From assembly GCA_018287875.1 (NCBI GenBank), contig JAGVVL010000018.1, positions 2,596,501 through 2,660,500 on the forward strand: a stretch of DNA of 64,000 nucleotides, in the 5' to 3' direction. A program made the position numbers and the translations under genes. Shown here piece by piece: positions 1 to 12,678 of this stretch. Below the pieces are notes generated by a model. That model had not been told where the DNA came from. It searched no databases and saw nothing but the letters and a program-made list of their open reading frames with translations. This DNA comes from Nigrospora sphaerica. Taxonomy: Eukaryota > Ascomycota > Sordariomycetes > Amphisphaeriales > Apiosporaceae. How positions within the stretch are numbered: position 1 is the stretch's first letter; each line of letters begins with the position of its first letter.

Positions 1-1869
1 ATAAAAGTAGTTTGTTGGTCCACAGTCTACAAGCCGACTGCCGGGAGAATAGGGAGTTCCAAATGTATCAGGAGCAGAAAGAGCACCTTCGACCAAACCA
101 CTTTTGAGCATTATCTCTATTGAACACCCTGACAATTTGATTGTTGCCTGAGAAGCAGTACAAACGGCCTTGTGCAAACCTCGCAGAAACCAAGGCATTA
201 TTTGTTCTTTCCCTTTGTTTGCCGGTGCCTCTTTCGCGTGAGTACTTCGGTCTTCACATCTGTCAAGTCCCTCTATTCTCGTTACTCTGTATCGCCATTA
301 CCATCACCTTGCCGCTCGTCAATGACTTCGGCATGGAGATGTCATTCCCCAATACCATTTGGTGTGTCCTAAGGTACGACTTCACCCCATCGCTGCGATA
401 CCCTCCCTGATATCTCCTGCCATTCACTGTCTCCTATACACCTATACGATTAGGGAGTCTATCCTATCCTGAACCTGTGTCGCACACAGTTCTAATTTTC
501 TTCCTACATACACTCGCCTCGGGATCACTTTTTCCAACGTCACCAGCGGATCTTCATCGCTTCGTAACACTTTGCCCACGCCATTGCGAGTCTCTCAGCA
601 TCTGTGACCTGTTGCGAAATCACTTTCTCATTTTTCCTGGGACTTTTCTCCCTTTGGCACGGGGGATCGCTCGTACGTGCAGTGGCAAGTTCCCCCTAAC
701 ACACGCAACCCAGCTACCCAACTCAGCTCGTTTCTCGTGTGTTGTACTTGAACATCTTCCCACTCCACAAATCCTTTCCACGGTTACTTTGGTGTCGACC
801 ACGCTGTGCTGCCAGATACCCGTCTCACTTCCTACCCTACACCTCACCTACATACCCTGTGATCCTCCGGTGGCTAATGCTTCCGAGGCTCGACGACTTG
901 GTTACAGCTGACTCCGAAAAGTGATACACTTCAACATTGGCAAAGGCGGTTTAACATCAGGTCAGTATCTACCCACTGGCACCTAACACCGCTCCCTGCC
1001 TGCACATAACACGCCTGGCCCAAAGTTTTGCGACTCATAATATTCACATTACATGACTACATTACTTTTCCCATTTCCCCATCTTCTGCAACACCACACT
1101 CTCTTTTCTTCCCACTGGCCCCATGGTACCCAAGTCCAGATTGGCAATGTTCGATTCGTTTGGTTGTTTTACTGTCCAATCGTGGTTCCGACCTCATGTA
1201 CTGCTGAGCTTGCATGGGCTTCTAATCTCCAACGCGTCGAGTCAAAGCTTCGTTCCGTTTGCCTTATTGTTCTTGGTACCTCCAGACAATGGGTTGCCTG
1301 GTCTACCCTTTTCCCTCACCCTACAAGCCGCCTGGATATGGACTTTTGCATATCTAGTTTCCCACCTGCTTTTCTTTCGTGGTCATTTCCCTCCAGCATC
1401 TCTTCCGCTATCCTGGACGAAGCCCTCTCTCATCTCCTACCCGCCTTCTCTTTCTGGAATCACGCTCGGAGATTGCTTCATGGGATCTTCGAACTAATCC
1501 GAAGCAGGAATTTTGGCTTGAAATTTCAAGCTGCGAAGCAAGAGAGTCCGGATATAGTGGTCTCCGCTCCCCCAGGTACGTCACGCAGCCTATTTCTTCC
1601 TTGGTCTGCCCACCCATCCGCCCGCCTAAAGGTGAGCATTCTCGGATTCGCCGTTTTGCGAGCAGGAAGTCCGCCGGATCTATTTACGTATTTTCGGCTG
1701 CGCATGTCCAGTATCCATCTCTGGCATTCGGGCTACCGTTATGCTCTCGCCAAGGCGTGCGGTTTGACCTTTGGTTTTTTTTTCTTCCCACATGCTACCC
1801 TCCACGCGTACCCTCTAACTTGCCTTTATAAAGTCCAGTTTTGGCCAGATTTCTTGGCTGTACACCAAG
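1..1869. other. Gene-free upstream region, pyrimidine-rich
   Basis: No protein family is recognisable on either strand. The plus strand is rich in C and T, as is usual for promoters and long 5' leaders of filamentous fungi, and the open frames present look like by-products of that composition. It probably holds the promoter and leader of the RRM gene that follows. Confidence 0.5.
1827..1833 (+). promoter_or_regulatory. TATA-like element upstream of the RRM gene
   Basis: TATAAAG lies 43 bp before the first candidate ATG (1870) and 106 bp before the second (1933). If it is a working TATA box, transcription would begin near or past the first ATG, which favours the second one. Confidence 0.35.
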
Positions 1870-4705
1870 ATGTATCGAAACGGCGGCAGAGTCGCAGTGG
1901 TCACTGACCGAATCGGACCCTGCACGGCGACGATGTCCTCGGACACGTCTGATGGCGGTGCTCCTCTCTACAGCCCGGCTGACCCCTCCAAGGACACTCA
2001 GTCTTGGAGCAGAATGAGACTGGCGGCTGTCAAGGCCCGGGAGAATTACCATTCGAGCGTTTTAGATGCAATTGCCGCCCGGCCAGTTGAAGTTTCTGCT
2101 ACCACTCTGGGCCAGGACCAAGAGGTGATCAAGCCCGATATTCGTGCCCGTCCCATTGACTTGGGCACCTTGCAGTCTGAGGAAGCGAGCAATGGCTGGC
2201 AGCGTCCGGTCGCCGAGGAAAATAATCAGGTAAGTATCTCTTTTATCCGCCGTGGGTCTATCCGGGCGACCTGCTTCGTCGAGGAACACATGCCGGTCCA
2301 TTCCCTGGTGCTGCTACGTTTCCCGGCTGACAACGTGCCCCCCACCACTAGGAGCAGAAACTTGCGGGCACCATTGGTGCGACCAACATTTTGCATACTT
2401 CCCTTGGCGATGCTCGCAAGACTGGTGCTGCTGTTACCGGAACGCCCGGTGACGTTTTTCATGAGCAGCCTGCCGCCTTGGCCCAGCAGCAGCAGCAGCA
2501 GCAGCAGCACGATGCTCAGCAGCAGCAGCACAATGCTCAGGCTGCCAGTACCCCCAACTTGGTCCACCATGCTGGCATGAACGGTGGACCTAACCAGGCC
2601 TCTCTGCAAAGCCAGGCTCAACAGGCTGCAGCGAAGCAGGCTCTGGACATGTATTCGGAGCAGCAAGCTGCTATGAAGCAGCACAACCGAAGCCAAACGT
2701 ACACCATGCGCCAGCCTGTTCCCGGTGCAGATGTTTCGGGCTTCCAAGGAAATGGCAAGCACCAGCAGCGAGAGCAGCGAGGCCATGCTGCAACCTACGC
2801 TTGCCCCAGTTACAACGACCAGCAGTGTTGGGGCATCGGCAGCGCTGCAAATCACTATGGCGGTAATGGCGATCAAGTGCCGAACCAGCAGGCCTGGCCT
2901 AACGGCAATTTTGCAGGCCACCATGCCGGCGGTGGCGCTGTAAATCAGAACCAAGACGCAGACGTCCATAACTTTTCCCGCTACGGACCGCCTCCTGGTC
3001 TCTCCATCCCTGCCAGCACTGATTCCGTGGGTGACAAGGAAGCTCGATTGCAGTTGTGGCGTGGAGCCAATAACGGAGCCCTGAACGGCGGTAACAACGG
3101 ACGCCGCGATGAGTCCAAGTCCAGCGCGCTCGTCCATCAGCCCTTGCCTCCGATCCCCGATTTCATTCACCAGCCGTACGCGGCTCAGAACAGATCGGTG
3201 ATTGTCTTCCAGCCTGCCTCAAAGGAGGCCAGAGCCCGGAGATCGCATGTGCTCAACAGTATCGTCCCTGAGGGTGGGAAGCCTGATGAGGCCGTTCTTT
3301 TGCACCCTGACAACTTTCCGTTTCTCGAGCCGGCTGTTGTCGAGCCCAACGCCCAGGAACATGGGGTTATCCACATCACCAACGTGAGTCTTCTTGCCCC
3401 CATTGCCGCTCTTCCCATTCTGACACGAGATCCCCCACAGGTACCCTTCGACATCACACGCGCCGAGGTCATCGCATTTGTGGGCCGCAACTCGCAGATC
3501 CTGAACGACAGCGAGGAGCCGGTCCACATCATTATGGACCGTGTCAGCAGTAAGACCAACGATGTCTACGTCGAGCTCGCATCACTGCATGCTGCCATCA
3601 CTGTTGTTGAGCGCTTGGAGAGCAACTTCCACAAGGGACGCCCTCCCCGTCTGGGTAACCGGCCCGTCGACGTTGCCGTTTCGAGCCCGGCCAAGCTCAT
3701 GCATGATCTGTTTCCCGTTGCTCGTGGCATCATTTGGAACGGCTTCCGGCCCGAGTTCAAGCCGCACGACCCTCGCTGGTCATTCGAGAACTTCAAGACA
3801 TTTGTCTCGGCCGAGGAGATGGTCATGCTTGTCAAGCACGTTGAGAACCCCACGCGCGTAAGTACACAAGGAAATGCCCCTTTGCAGCTCCATCGACATC
3901 GCGCTGTGGGTACGAGACTGATACGCCTGCCAGTCACCTTTCTCCAAGGATTCGCCCGAGCGTCCCTACGAGTGCATGATCAGCACCATCAAGAAGATGC
4001 CGTGGTACAGAACTGATCACATCACCGTTAAGCAGCGCTGGTCCATCTTCGACGCCTGTTGCCGACTCATTGACTTGCTGCAGCAGAGCCTGGACCGGCG
4101 AGTCCACGAGGCGCGCCTGACAGAGCAACTGCTCAAGCGCTTCACCGACGCCGTCATGCTGTGCCCAGGCTTCACGGTTCAGCAGAAAGACAGCATGGCG
4201 AGCAAGGTCCAGATGTCGGACATGGATCTCAACAAGTTCAACATGCCCCGCTTCCCCTACGCCTGGTGCCATCAATACGCCCTGGGCCCCAAGCCTGGTG
4301 TTCCTTTGGACGTAATTGAGGCATGTATTGACCTTGCCCGGTTTCGCCTGGAACAGAGACTAACCTATGTCGCAGTATTACATTGCTGTCATCCGTGCCG
4401 AGACGACCCGCGTCTTCCACACGAAGAACATCGGCCAGAAGCAGGCGCTGATGCAGAAGCATCGCTGTACTGACGACTATTGGGGCTTCTTCTGGTGCGA
4501 GGTTGACTACCCAGGAGGTCCAGCCTTTGACGAGTTGACGCTCGCTCAGGCCGCTGACAAAGAATGGACAGCCATTGACACCATCCTCCGTCGCGCTCTG
4601 GAGAATCACCCTGTTGCCGACTCTCACCACATTGCTTCGGGCCACCAGGCTCAGAATATGGGCTCCTATTATGGAGATGCCGACGCTAATCGGATCTGCT
4701 ACTAA
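1870..4705 (+). CDS. RRM-domain RNA-binding protein with glutamine tract
   Basis: Five exons: 1870-2229, 2352-3383, 3441-3857, 3934-4311 and 4376-4705, giving 838 residues. All introns are GT-AG; the last has a perfect CTAAC branch site. A start at 1933 (817 residues) is equally plausible and is favoured by the TATA-like element at 1827. After a low-complexity N-terminal half with Gln runs near residues 165-180, an RNA-recognition motif of the hnRNP F/H type occupies about residues 459-545, with RNP2-like IHITNV and RNP1-like NDVYVELAS. The C-terminal 290 residues are well ordered and rich in aromatic residues but not a family I can name. The likely role is RNA binding in post-transcriptional control; the targets cannot be inferred. 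Intron 2 interrupts the RRM just after its first strand. Confidence 0.85.
2484..2528 (+). repeat. CAG trinucleotide repeat coding for polyglutamine
   Basis: Eight CAG codons (2484-2507), a three-codon break, then four more CAG codons (2517-2528), all in the reading frame of the RRM protein. The repeat units are identical, so length variation between strains is expected. Confidence 0.9.
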
Positions 4706-6203
4706 CGTAGCCTGGGGTCGTGAGAAACCGAATTGGCGTTCATTGGGTCATCATTCTTGCATGGAAACACCTGCTGGACTGGCTGGCCACACAGCCTATG
4801 TTTTTTCCTTTTCGCTTTGCACGATACCCTTTGCTTGTTGGGATTTGCATGATGGCCCACGATCTCTCAACGTCTGACTGGTCGCCCGTGGAAACTGGTC
4901 CACACGAGAGGGCGAAAGAGTCAGGACGGAGGAAAGGCCATGAAGCCGCGCGGAGTTTGGTGTTCTGATTTCGCGCTCACTTGCCCCTGCACCTGCGGAC
5001 GTCTTCCTCCTTTGGCCTGCCGAGAGGGCATAAGGTGGATACCGCGTTCGATGTGCTCTTCAGTTCTTGTGGTGGCTGTTTCTTCTTTCCGGCCCACCTC
5101 ACCGGCATACTGGCGTCCGAGAACTTGGGAAGGCAGGCGAGGAAGCGAGACGGGTCGACAATGTCTGGGGAAGGGGAAAATACAGAAAATCAAGACACAG
5201 TGGCGGGGTTCTGCGGATAGTGGGGGGTTGTACGATACACGCAATGCTTCTTGATGGCCATGCCATCATGGACATGATTTTCTTGGTCCACGGATGACCA
5301 GGTAGAAGACCAGGATACCACGAGCAGTTCTGCGATTGGGATCTGATCTTCTTGTACTCTAGATGGTACAACAATGCATTTGCTTTTGGTACGAGATATC
5401 TGCTCGCTTGACCGGCATGACGCAACCAGCGAGAGCAAACGCTTCACCTTTCCTTTTCCTCTCTCTTGTTTGTACCACCTCGCTGGTAGGGGTCTGTCAT
5501 GTAGAAGACATATCTCAGTGGTCTTACTACCGTTATTGCCACATGACTATCGTGCTCTTAACAGCTGACTGGGATAACTGTATGGGTGAATATTTTCAAG
5601 GATAGGTAGCTCGGGGGCGGTTGTGCAATGGACGACGGATCCCCCCTCCCCCACCTGCCAAATTTGTAAGAACATGCTTTGGAGCAAAGGCGCCTTCCGG
5701 ATGGGCGTAATAAGATCCATAATCGACTTGACAGGGGTACGTATCTGCTATCACCCCCACCACTTAAAGAATCCGTCCAGTCACGGTTGACGCGCATCCA
5801 TTAGCGCGACGGATTTCTACAGTACGTACTGGGGTAGGAAAAAAAAGTTGGTGTTAGCGACCATCATTGATTCTGACGAAACCCGAGCCGTCAATCATGC
5901 TGAATACAACAACACAACTTTGGTCCATCCCCCCCAAGACGACGATACCGACCGAGAGCCGCCGATCGAACTAAAACCCGACAAATCCGTCGCTGTCCTT
6001 GCAAGGTTTCGCGCGCGCCCTCACTCGTCTTGCCCGGCATACACTCGTCATCGCCGCCGTCCTAGTGCAGCTGGTGGGCGGGACTTGAGAATCTCAGCCC
6101 AAGTTGCCTTTGGCTGGTGGTATTCTTCCCAGCCCCGGACAACGTCGGCAGGTCCTCAATTACACCCTCATTCGGCCCGAACCTGTCAGCCAGCGCCGCC
6201 ATA
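4706..6203. other. Intergenic region
   Basis: This holds the 3' end of the RRM gene and the promoter and leader of the mitochondrial carrier gene. No conserved protein is visible. An open frame at 5848-6204 lies in the presumed carrier leader and has no family features; it may be an upstream ORF or chance. Confidence 0.5.
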
Positions 6204-7493
6204 ATGGCCTCAACACGAGAAGGCCGCCGTGAGGCGCTCCGGGTGCCCGACCAGTCGCCGTTACCGCAGTCGCGCGAAACGGGACTTGCTGTGCCTGAGC
6301 TGGAGGCACAAACCACACAACGCGTCTCGCCCTTTACCAAATCATGGCCGCACCTGGTGGCAGGCGGGTAGGTTGCCGAATCCTCGTTTGGTTCTGAGCA
6401 GACCAGGGAGGAAAAAATGAAGATGCTGAGACCTCTGCGTTATCTAGTATTGGCGGCATGACGGCTGCTGTCGTCACCGCGCCTCTCGATGTCCTCAAAA
6501 CCCGCCTGCAATCCGACTTCTACCAGGCGCAGCTCCGGGCTGCTCGAGCGGCCGCCGGACAGAACCGGCTTGGTCCTCTCCGGTCAGTACGGTACCACCT
6601 GGCCGAGACGATCCAGATCCTACGTGATGTACACCGTCTCGAGGGCTCGCGCGCCCTGTTCAAAGGCCTCGGGCCCAACCTACTCGGCGTTGTTCCCGCC
6701 CGCAGCATCAACTTCTACGTCTACCCGACCAGCAAGCGCGCTTACTCGCAGTGGACCGGCCTCGACGCCTCGAGCCCGCTCGTACACCTGGCCAGTGCCG
6801 TGACAGCAGGTATCGCGACCAGTACTGCCACCAACCCCATCTGGCTTGTCAAGACGCGCCTGCAGCTTGACAAGAAGCACAGCGCCGAACAAAAGGGCGA
6901 CTTGGCCGCTCGCCGCTACCGCAACAGCTGGGACTGTATCCGCCAGGTTGTGCGCCACGAGGGCTTCGGCGGCTTCTTCAAGGGCATGAGCGCCAGCTAC
7001 TTGGGTGTCACCGAGAGCACGCTCCAGTGGATGCTGTACGAAGAGATCAAGCGCCGGCTGCGGCTGCGGGAGCAGGCACTGGTCCAGAGCGGCCGTGAGA
7101 GGACGTGGTGGGACCACGCGGTGGGTTGGACCGGCAATGCTTTCGGTGCCGGTGCTGCCAAGGGTGTGGCCGCCATTCTGACGTATCCCCACGAGGTAAG
7201 TCCACGCCCGCAGTCCAGGGGCGGTCCGCGAACCCTCTTCGCATCAGACAAGCATGGCTGACAATTGTGGCGCCGCGCAGGTAGCCAGAACACGACTCCG
7301 ACAAGCACCCATGGCCGACGGCCGGCCGAAGTACGCCGGCCTTGTGCACTGCTTCAAAATCGTATGGAAGGAGGAGGGCTTCATTGGTCTGTACGGCGGG
7401 CTCACGCCCCATCTTATGCGCACCATCCCCTCCGCCGCCATCATGTTCGGCATGTACGAAGGCGTCCTCAAGCTGCTGGACGCCAGGAGCTAG
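6204..7493 (+). CDS. RIM2: Mitochondrial pyrimidine-nucleotide carrier (RIM2 type)
   Basis: Three exons, 6204-6367, 6448-7195 and 7281-7493, give 374 residues, close to the roughly 377 of yeast Rim2. It is a mitochondrial carrier family protein of the inner membrane with the usual three repeats, marked by PLDVLKTRLQ, NPIWLVKTRLQL and YPHEVARTRLRQ. The tryptophan in the second motif is typical of the Rim2/SLC25A33/36, folate and NAD+ carrier branch, and the long insertion after the first motif suits Rim2. The expected role is exchange of pyrimidine (deoxy)nucleotides between cytosol and matrix for mitochondrial DNA and RNA synthesis. Exon 1 supplies the N terminus of the first helix; the join at 6367/6448 restores HLVAGGIGGM, a sequence expected just before the first signature. 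NAD+ or folate transport is the main alternative. Confidence 0.9.
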
Positions 7494-8664
7494 AGCCGGA
7501 TGCCGGATTGCGCGACTACAACGACTACAACGACGACATGTACCACCACTCTCCTCCCCCCACCTAGGAGCCCCTTTCCCGCTCGCGGGATCCTGAAGGC
7601 GCCGGCCTTGGGATCCCAATGAGACAAAACCGCCGGCACCGCCGCGGCGCGCCCACAAGCTCACTCCCCCATCTTCACTCATGATCCCAGGATACCCCCC
7701 GCCCTCACTGTACCCATACCCCTTGTGATATTGAAGGGAGAGTTGCATATAGATCTGGACACGGTGGGCATGTGCCGGATATTCAGGGCAAATACGGCGC
7801 TGAGAAGGACCGGGGCCCCCAACCATGTTGTTTTTTCCGCACCGCTCCCACGGACTGGACGAGAGCTCGCAAAGCCACGGATAGCGAACGTGCAGGAAAC
7901 GACATTGTACAAATGTTAATGAAACGACGATTGACACATGTGGCATCCCCGGCTCGGGGAAAGCGGAAGACCCCGGCTCCTGGCAGTAAGAAAAAAAGGG
8001 GGCGTGGCACGGGTGCCCTTGGGACGTGCCATGTTCCTTATTTCGTTTGTATTCATGTACAGACTTGTAAACGTGCGCTCGTAACGAGGGGAAAGAGGTG
8101 GATGGGGTAGGGGGGAGAGGAAAACTTGACAGAACGCTATTGAGTCGCTGACGGGGGAGGAGAAAGTGTTAACAAGGAACGCCTCCGACTTGAGACACCA
8201 GAGCCTGAGTAAGAAGAAAACCGTCGTCAACCCACGCGTAACAAATGCGTCCCGGAGCCGCGAGGAAGATGGACTGGAATGGACCGACAAAACCCCACCG
8301 CCGAAGAAGTCCCGTCCCTGACTATTTCTCCCCCCCAATGCACGCTGCTCCTTTTTCGTGCCAACCCTGCGCTCTCGAGTCGTCTCGTGCTCTCGTCCAC
8401 CTCCCTTTGCCGTCCTCTTTCGCTGGTCATCCCGGCTTCTCGTACAAAACGCCAGTTGGCGGCGTGGGAACCCACCTCACCCCCCAACAAGACAATTTTT
8501 TCTCAAAAGGTCGACCTGCTATCCCAACCCCGCTCCAGCCCGGATATCTTCTGCAGGTCTTGGGCGTTGGTCGGGGACTCTGATGGTCGGGGCAGCCGTT
8601 TCTGGAGCTTTCGCGGCCTGCGGTCAGGGTTCGACGCATTGGTCCACGACTCGAACAGACGAAG
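7494..8664. other. Intergenic region between converging genes
   Basis: The carrier gene and SNX3 gene point towards each other here, so this stretch should hold both 3' untranslated regions. No coding signal is visible. Confidence 0.5.
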
Positions 8665-9221
8665 TCACCAGGCATTACGGTCCCAGCTGGGGTCTGTCGC
8701 GTCGCACCGTTAGCCGCAAGTTCGGGCCCATGCGAAGCGTCCTCTCCAAGACTTCACCCCGGTGCTTCACCCGTAGGGCACCCCAAGGGGGGCGGCCAGA
8801 GAAACAGCCCAGAAACCAGACCAAGATGTTGAAAAGCCGGAGGGACAAGGGAGGGGGAAGGGACTTACCCTGCACGAAAGCGGCCAGGACCTTGCTGCCC
8901 GTCTGCAGCAGGGGGTGGCCGACGACGATCTTGAGGAACTTTTCGAGGCCGGCGCGGCGGCCCTCGATGACGTCGTCGCTAAAGCGGTTGGTGAAGACCT
9001 TGCCGGGCAGGGGCGGGATGGTGACGCGGGCGCTCTCGCGCTCCAGTATGTCGCGGAAGTACTCGAAGTCGCTGTAGCGCCGGCGCACCGACGAGGCCCG
9101 CAGCTTGAAGGCTGGGATGTTGGTCCGGCACAGAATCTCGTAGTCGGTGTACATGCCGCGGCCCATGCCGTGCGTGCGGGGGTTGCGAACCTGCGACCAT
9201 GGGGTCAGCAACGGGAGGTCC

Positions 9222-9255
<34 letters not shown>

Positions 9256-9648
9256 CGGGGCCTGTCTTGCGCTAACCCTCGTCCTCGTTCCAACTGGTCG
9301 CGTGACCCGGCCGGCGGCGCAACTCGGGCCGTCTCGTCGGACCCGGCGCGCGCAAGACGCGGGGCGCATGGCAGCGCGGGGCCAGGGGCGGGGTAGGGGA
9401 AGGGGGAGGGGGGAAGAGGGGACGGGAGTAATTACCTCAATCTCCAGGAAGTTCTCGGGGGGACCATAGATCTCCTCAAAGGACTGCTGGCGGTTGTCGG
9501 GCATGGACTGGGTAATGGGGCGCGACATGCTGGGGAACATGCCCTGGGGCGAGCCCGGGGGCGGCGACGTCGACTGCGGCATGCCGTTGCTGTTGTTGGG
9601 GTGGTTGTTGGGGGTGCCGTGACCGCCGCTGCTGCTGTGGTTGTCCAT
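8665..9648 (-). CDS. snx3: Sorting nexin-3 (SNX3/Grd19), PX domain
   Basis: Minus-strand exons 9648-9436, 9190-8869 and 8693-8665 give 187 residues. The last exon is only 29 nt and encodes the conserved ending DPSWDRNAW; it was found from the family's expected C terminus and fits the splice phases exactly. After a Ser/Asn/Pro-rich N-terminal tail comes [16 protein letters not shown], then a PX domain with the phosphoinositide-binding [10 protein letters not shown] and the PPLPGK turn. SNX3 binds PI3P on endosomes and works with retromer to recycle membrane cargo to the Golgi. The start at 9648 is the first in-frame ATG of this exon; later in-frame ATGs would give a shorter tail closer to other SNX3 proteins. 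Intron 1 (245 bp) contains a CT microsatellite. Confidence 0.92.
9226..9254 (+). repeat. (CT)n microsatellite in SNX3 intron 1
   Basis: About 14 uninterrupted TC dinucleotides on the plus strand (GA on the coding strand), inside the first intron of the SNX3 gene, about 35-65 bp upstream of the acceptor. It explains the spurious Arg-Glu-repeat open frame seen there. Confidence 0.9.
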
Positions 9649-10978
9649 GTTGTTGTCGTTGTTCCAGGCCACCGAAAAAGGGCCGGCTGCCGGCGCCGCC
9701 GAGCCGTGGATTGGGGGTTTCCGAGCCGGGGGAAGCCGGTGGGCGCTTGGGGCGAGAAAAAAAAACAATGGCAGTCGTTGCGGGAATGGCGTGCTCGTGC
9801 AGTGGCCCCCGCAAAGGACGAGGCAGGTAGACGGGCGCCGCTTTCCAGGTGAGGGTGGGAGAGGATTGGAAAGCCGGTGCTCGGTCGGAGGGGCGCCGTG
9901 TGCTTTTCTTGTGCTTGTTCGTGCGTGGGCTCGTCTCGAGCTGAGAAGCCGTCGACGGGAAATAACAAGGCGCAGGCCCGGTTGCAGAGAAGAGGATGGG
10001 ATGATGGGATGGGATGGATGGCGGGGCGGGTTGAGGGGTTGGTGATTCGGTCGCTCGGTAAAAAGGCGCCGGGATTAGAATTGGGTTCGCGGTTGTACAA
10101 GTATTAGCAACCACCACCACTGGTCAGCGGCCAGCCAGGCGAGCCGGGTTAAACTTGGCTTGGGGGGCCAAGAAACCAGACTAATACAAGAACCGGGATG
10201 GGAACATGTGCGCTGTGAGGCGCCAACGGTCGCGATCCTTCCTGGCGGGTGACAGCTGGGAATCCCCAAGAAAACCCGTGGGTGAATCCCGTGAAAGAGG
10301 GATGCTGTGCCAAGAACCGGACCCGACGTATTAGCGTCCCGTACAACTACCTACATACATATGTAGGTACATGACTTACACAACAAAGGGGCATCAACGG
10401 ATACAGGTACATTAAGTAGAGATGCACACCTCCATAGAGCGGCTTCGGCAGTAGCCTAAGTGTGAGAGGGAAAAAGCAATGTGGGCCAAACGGTTCGACC
10501 GGGTACCAGACACAAATGCTACGGGGAGGGAAAATAGCGGGGAGCTGCGGCCTTGACGCAACCAGGCCCATGGGTTGGATCCCATCCGCCCGATACGATA
10601 TCAGACGATGGGCTGAACGCGCGCGCCAGCCCGCAATGCACCCGAAGCCCCGTCTTCCATAGGCTTCTCTCCCCTATCTCTCCCGGATTCCACGCCCTCA
10701 CCGCAAAAGCTTCCAAGGACATCCCATGGCAGCTTCGGCAGGAGTCTGTACGCAGCCTTGGCCGCAGTCGGCTGGTCTACCCGAAGCGCGCGAAGCGCAG
10801 GGTTGGGCACTGTTTCACTCGGCTTCGGCCTTCCAGCACCCCCCTCTGATCTGCCTGGTGCAATACGAGGGGTGGACGGGTTCGGCCTGGCCAGCCGCCA
10901 TCCCAGAATGTGTGAAACACGTAGGCAGGACAGGTAGGTAGATGTGCTGGACGATGCCTATGCCGTGAGGCTGTGTGC
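9649..10978. other. Intergenic region
   Basis: This holds the promoter and leader of SNX3 and the 3' end of the CCDC97-like gene. Open frames on both strands are low-complexity and match no family I recognise. Confidence 0.5.
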
Positions 10979-11960
10979 TCAAAAGTCCTGAATGCCCGTC
11001 TCGCCCTCGGGTTCCTTCTGCTTCTTCTTCTTCTGGGCGTCCGCCTCGGCACGCGCCGGGTCGTCGCTCGCCCAGCCGGGTTCCTCGTCGCTGAACCAGG
11101 CGTCCTCCTCGTCGCGCCGCTCGAGGTCGTCGTAGGCGTCGTTTTCGTCCACGGGGCCGTAGTCGAAGTCGTCGTCGCGGCCGCGCACGAACCGGTCCCG
11201 CAGGAACTCCTCCCAGCGCTGCCGGCCCTCGGCCTGCGACTGCGCCGGCCGGGCGTGCGCCTCGAGCCCGTCGTCGTCCTCGGCGCCGGGCTCGCCGGAC
11301 CCGGCGGCGTCGCCCGGGGCGTCCCGCGGCCGGGGCGGCGGCCCCATGCTCCCCTGCCGCGCCGCCGCGCCGCCTTCGGTGAGCCGCGCCAGCTTCGCCT
11401 CGCCGCGCAGCAGGTCGACCTCGAGCACGCGCGACCAGCCCTTCTTGCGGCCCTCCTTCTCCCGCTCCTCGGCCGACTGGAACCGCCGGACCAGGCCATC
11501 GTAGAGCAGCGTGTCTGCCGTGGGGCGAAGTCAGCGGCGCCACACAGTGAGAAAGAGCCGATGCAGGTCCCGGGCGGACAGCGTAGAACCGTTATTTACG
11601 GCTTGTAGCACGATGCGGGGCCCACCTCAGGTGAGTCTCTACGGAGCCCTATCGTAGACGGCCCGTCCACGCCGAGTAGAACAGCGAGTGGTAACATGAC
11701 GTCAAGACAAGAAGCACGCGAGCTGGACGGGTGGCGGATAGGAGAAGAAAAAAGGGTCGGGCGCTACCTGCGAGTTCATGCTCCATGGAGTTGAAGTATT
11801 CCGGGTGCCGGTCCAGATAGGCGCGCCGCCGGTTCTGGATCCGGATCTGCGCGGATTTGGCTGGGCTCTTCGCCGGGCGCGGCTGTGGTTTGACGTACGG
11901 CTCTTTCGCAGGCGACGAAGGTCGTGCGACGGCCGCGGGGGTGGCGTCCATGGGATCCAT
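10979..11960 (-). CDS. CCDC97-like protein (DUF2052)
   Basis: Two minus-strand exons, 11960-11768 and 11514-10979, give 242 residues. The join creates the family's hallmark stretch: a basic IQNRRRAYLDRHPEYF segment, then HELADTLLYDGLVRRFQ, then the RVLEVDLLRGEAKLARL segment. The C-terminal half is strongly acidic and contains DLERRDEEDAWFSDEEP, also typical of DUF2052, before a basic KKKKQKEP tail. The human relative CCDC97 has been reported with the SF3b part of the U2 snRNP, so a splicing-linked role is plausible but unproven here. The start at 11960 is the first ATG of the exon after an in-frame stretch with no family similarity; a second ATG lies three codons on. Confidence 0.85.
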
Positions 11961-12678
11961 GGCCGATATAATATAAGCAAGAAAAGCGAATGGTATCGTA
12001 GCGCTTTGCGTATTGCTCACCTGAAAAGATGTAGCGGGTAGCCGCGGGTACTGTGGGATGCTCCGAGTGTTGATTGCATGGGCGAGCGACGGAACCGCAG
12101 GTGGACTTTCCACCCCCGGTGCCTCACCAAACAAACCGCGAGCGGGTTGATGACTTCACCAACTGACATCGAAGGCACCACACCTATTCTATACGGCTTC
12201 TGCATGTTCATACCCTCCATGCAAGGTGTACTCATGAGAAGCATTCAATGAGTACTATCATTTCGTCCGAACAAGGGTTTCATTTACTCGACAAGTCCTT
12301 GGATACAGAACAAAGGACGCAGAAACACCAAGAGCTCCATACCGCACATTTCGCTGTATTCCAAGTGTCGTGCTCATTCATCTTCATCGCCACCGAAAAC
12401 GTTTATTCATGACATTGAGCCAGAATCGGGGATATTACAACTGACTGACGGCCCCTATAGTCAAATCCATCAACTCAAACAACAGGGCAAGGGAGTACAC
12501 TGCTGTATCTGCAAAACCACGCAGTCTTGTCTCGCTTCGTACCAGCAGAATCCAGTCGCACACTGGATTTCGATTTCCTCGCGAGCCAGGCAGTCAATCA
12601 CCCAAAGCAGCGTGTGGTCATCGTTGTGGAGCAAGGCAAACGTCGAGGCAGTCCGTGTGGACCATACTGTGAACCGCC
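11961..12678. other. Intergenic region
   Basis: This is the promoter side of the CCDC97-like gene and the 3' side of the sugar transporter. It is noticeably more AT-rich than the flanking genes. No further gene is visible. Confidence 0.5.

Noticed and set aside
1053..1907. Long plus-strand open frame (284 codons) upstream of the RRM gene
   Set aside because: Ser/Phe/Leu/Pro-rich composition follows from a C+T-rich strand; no motif, and it overlaps the promoter and start of a clearly supported gene.
8979..9293. Arg-Glu repeat open frames on the minus strand
   Set aside because: Produced by the GA microsatellite in SNX3 intron 1; the true frame is recovered by splicing around it.
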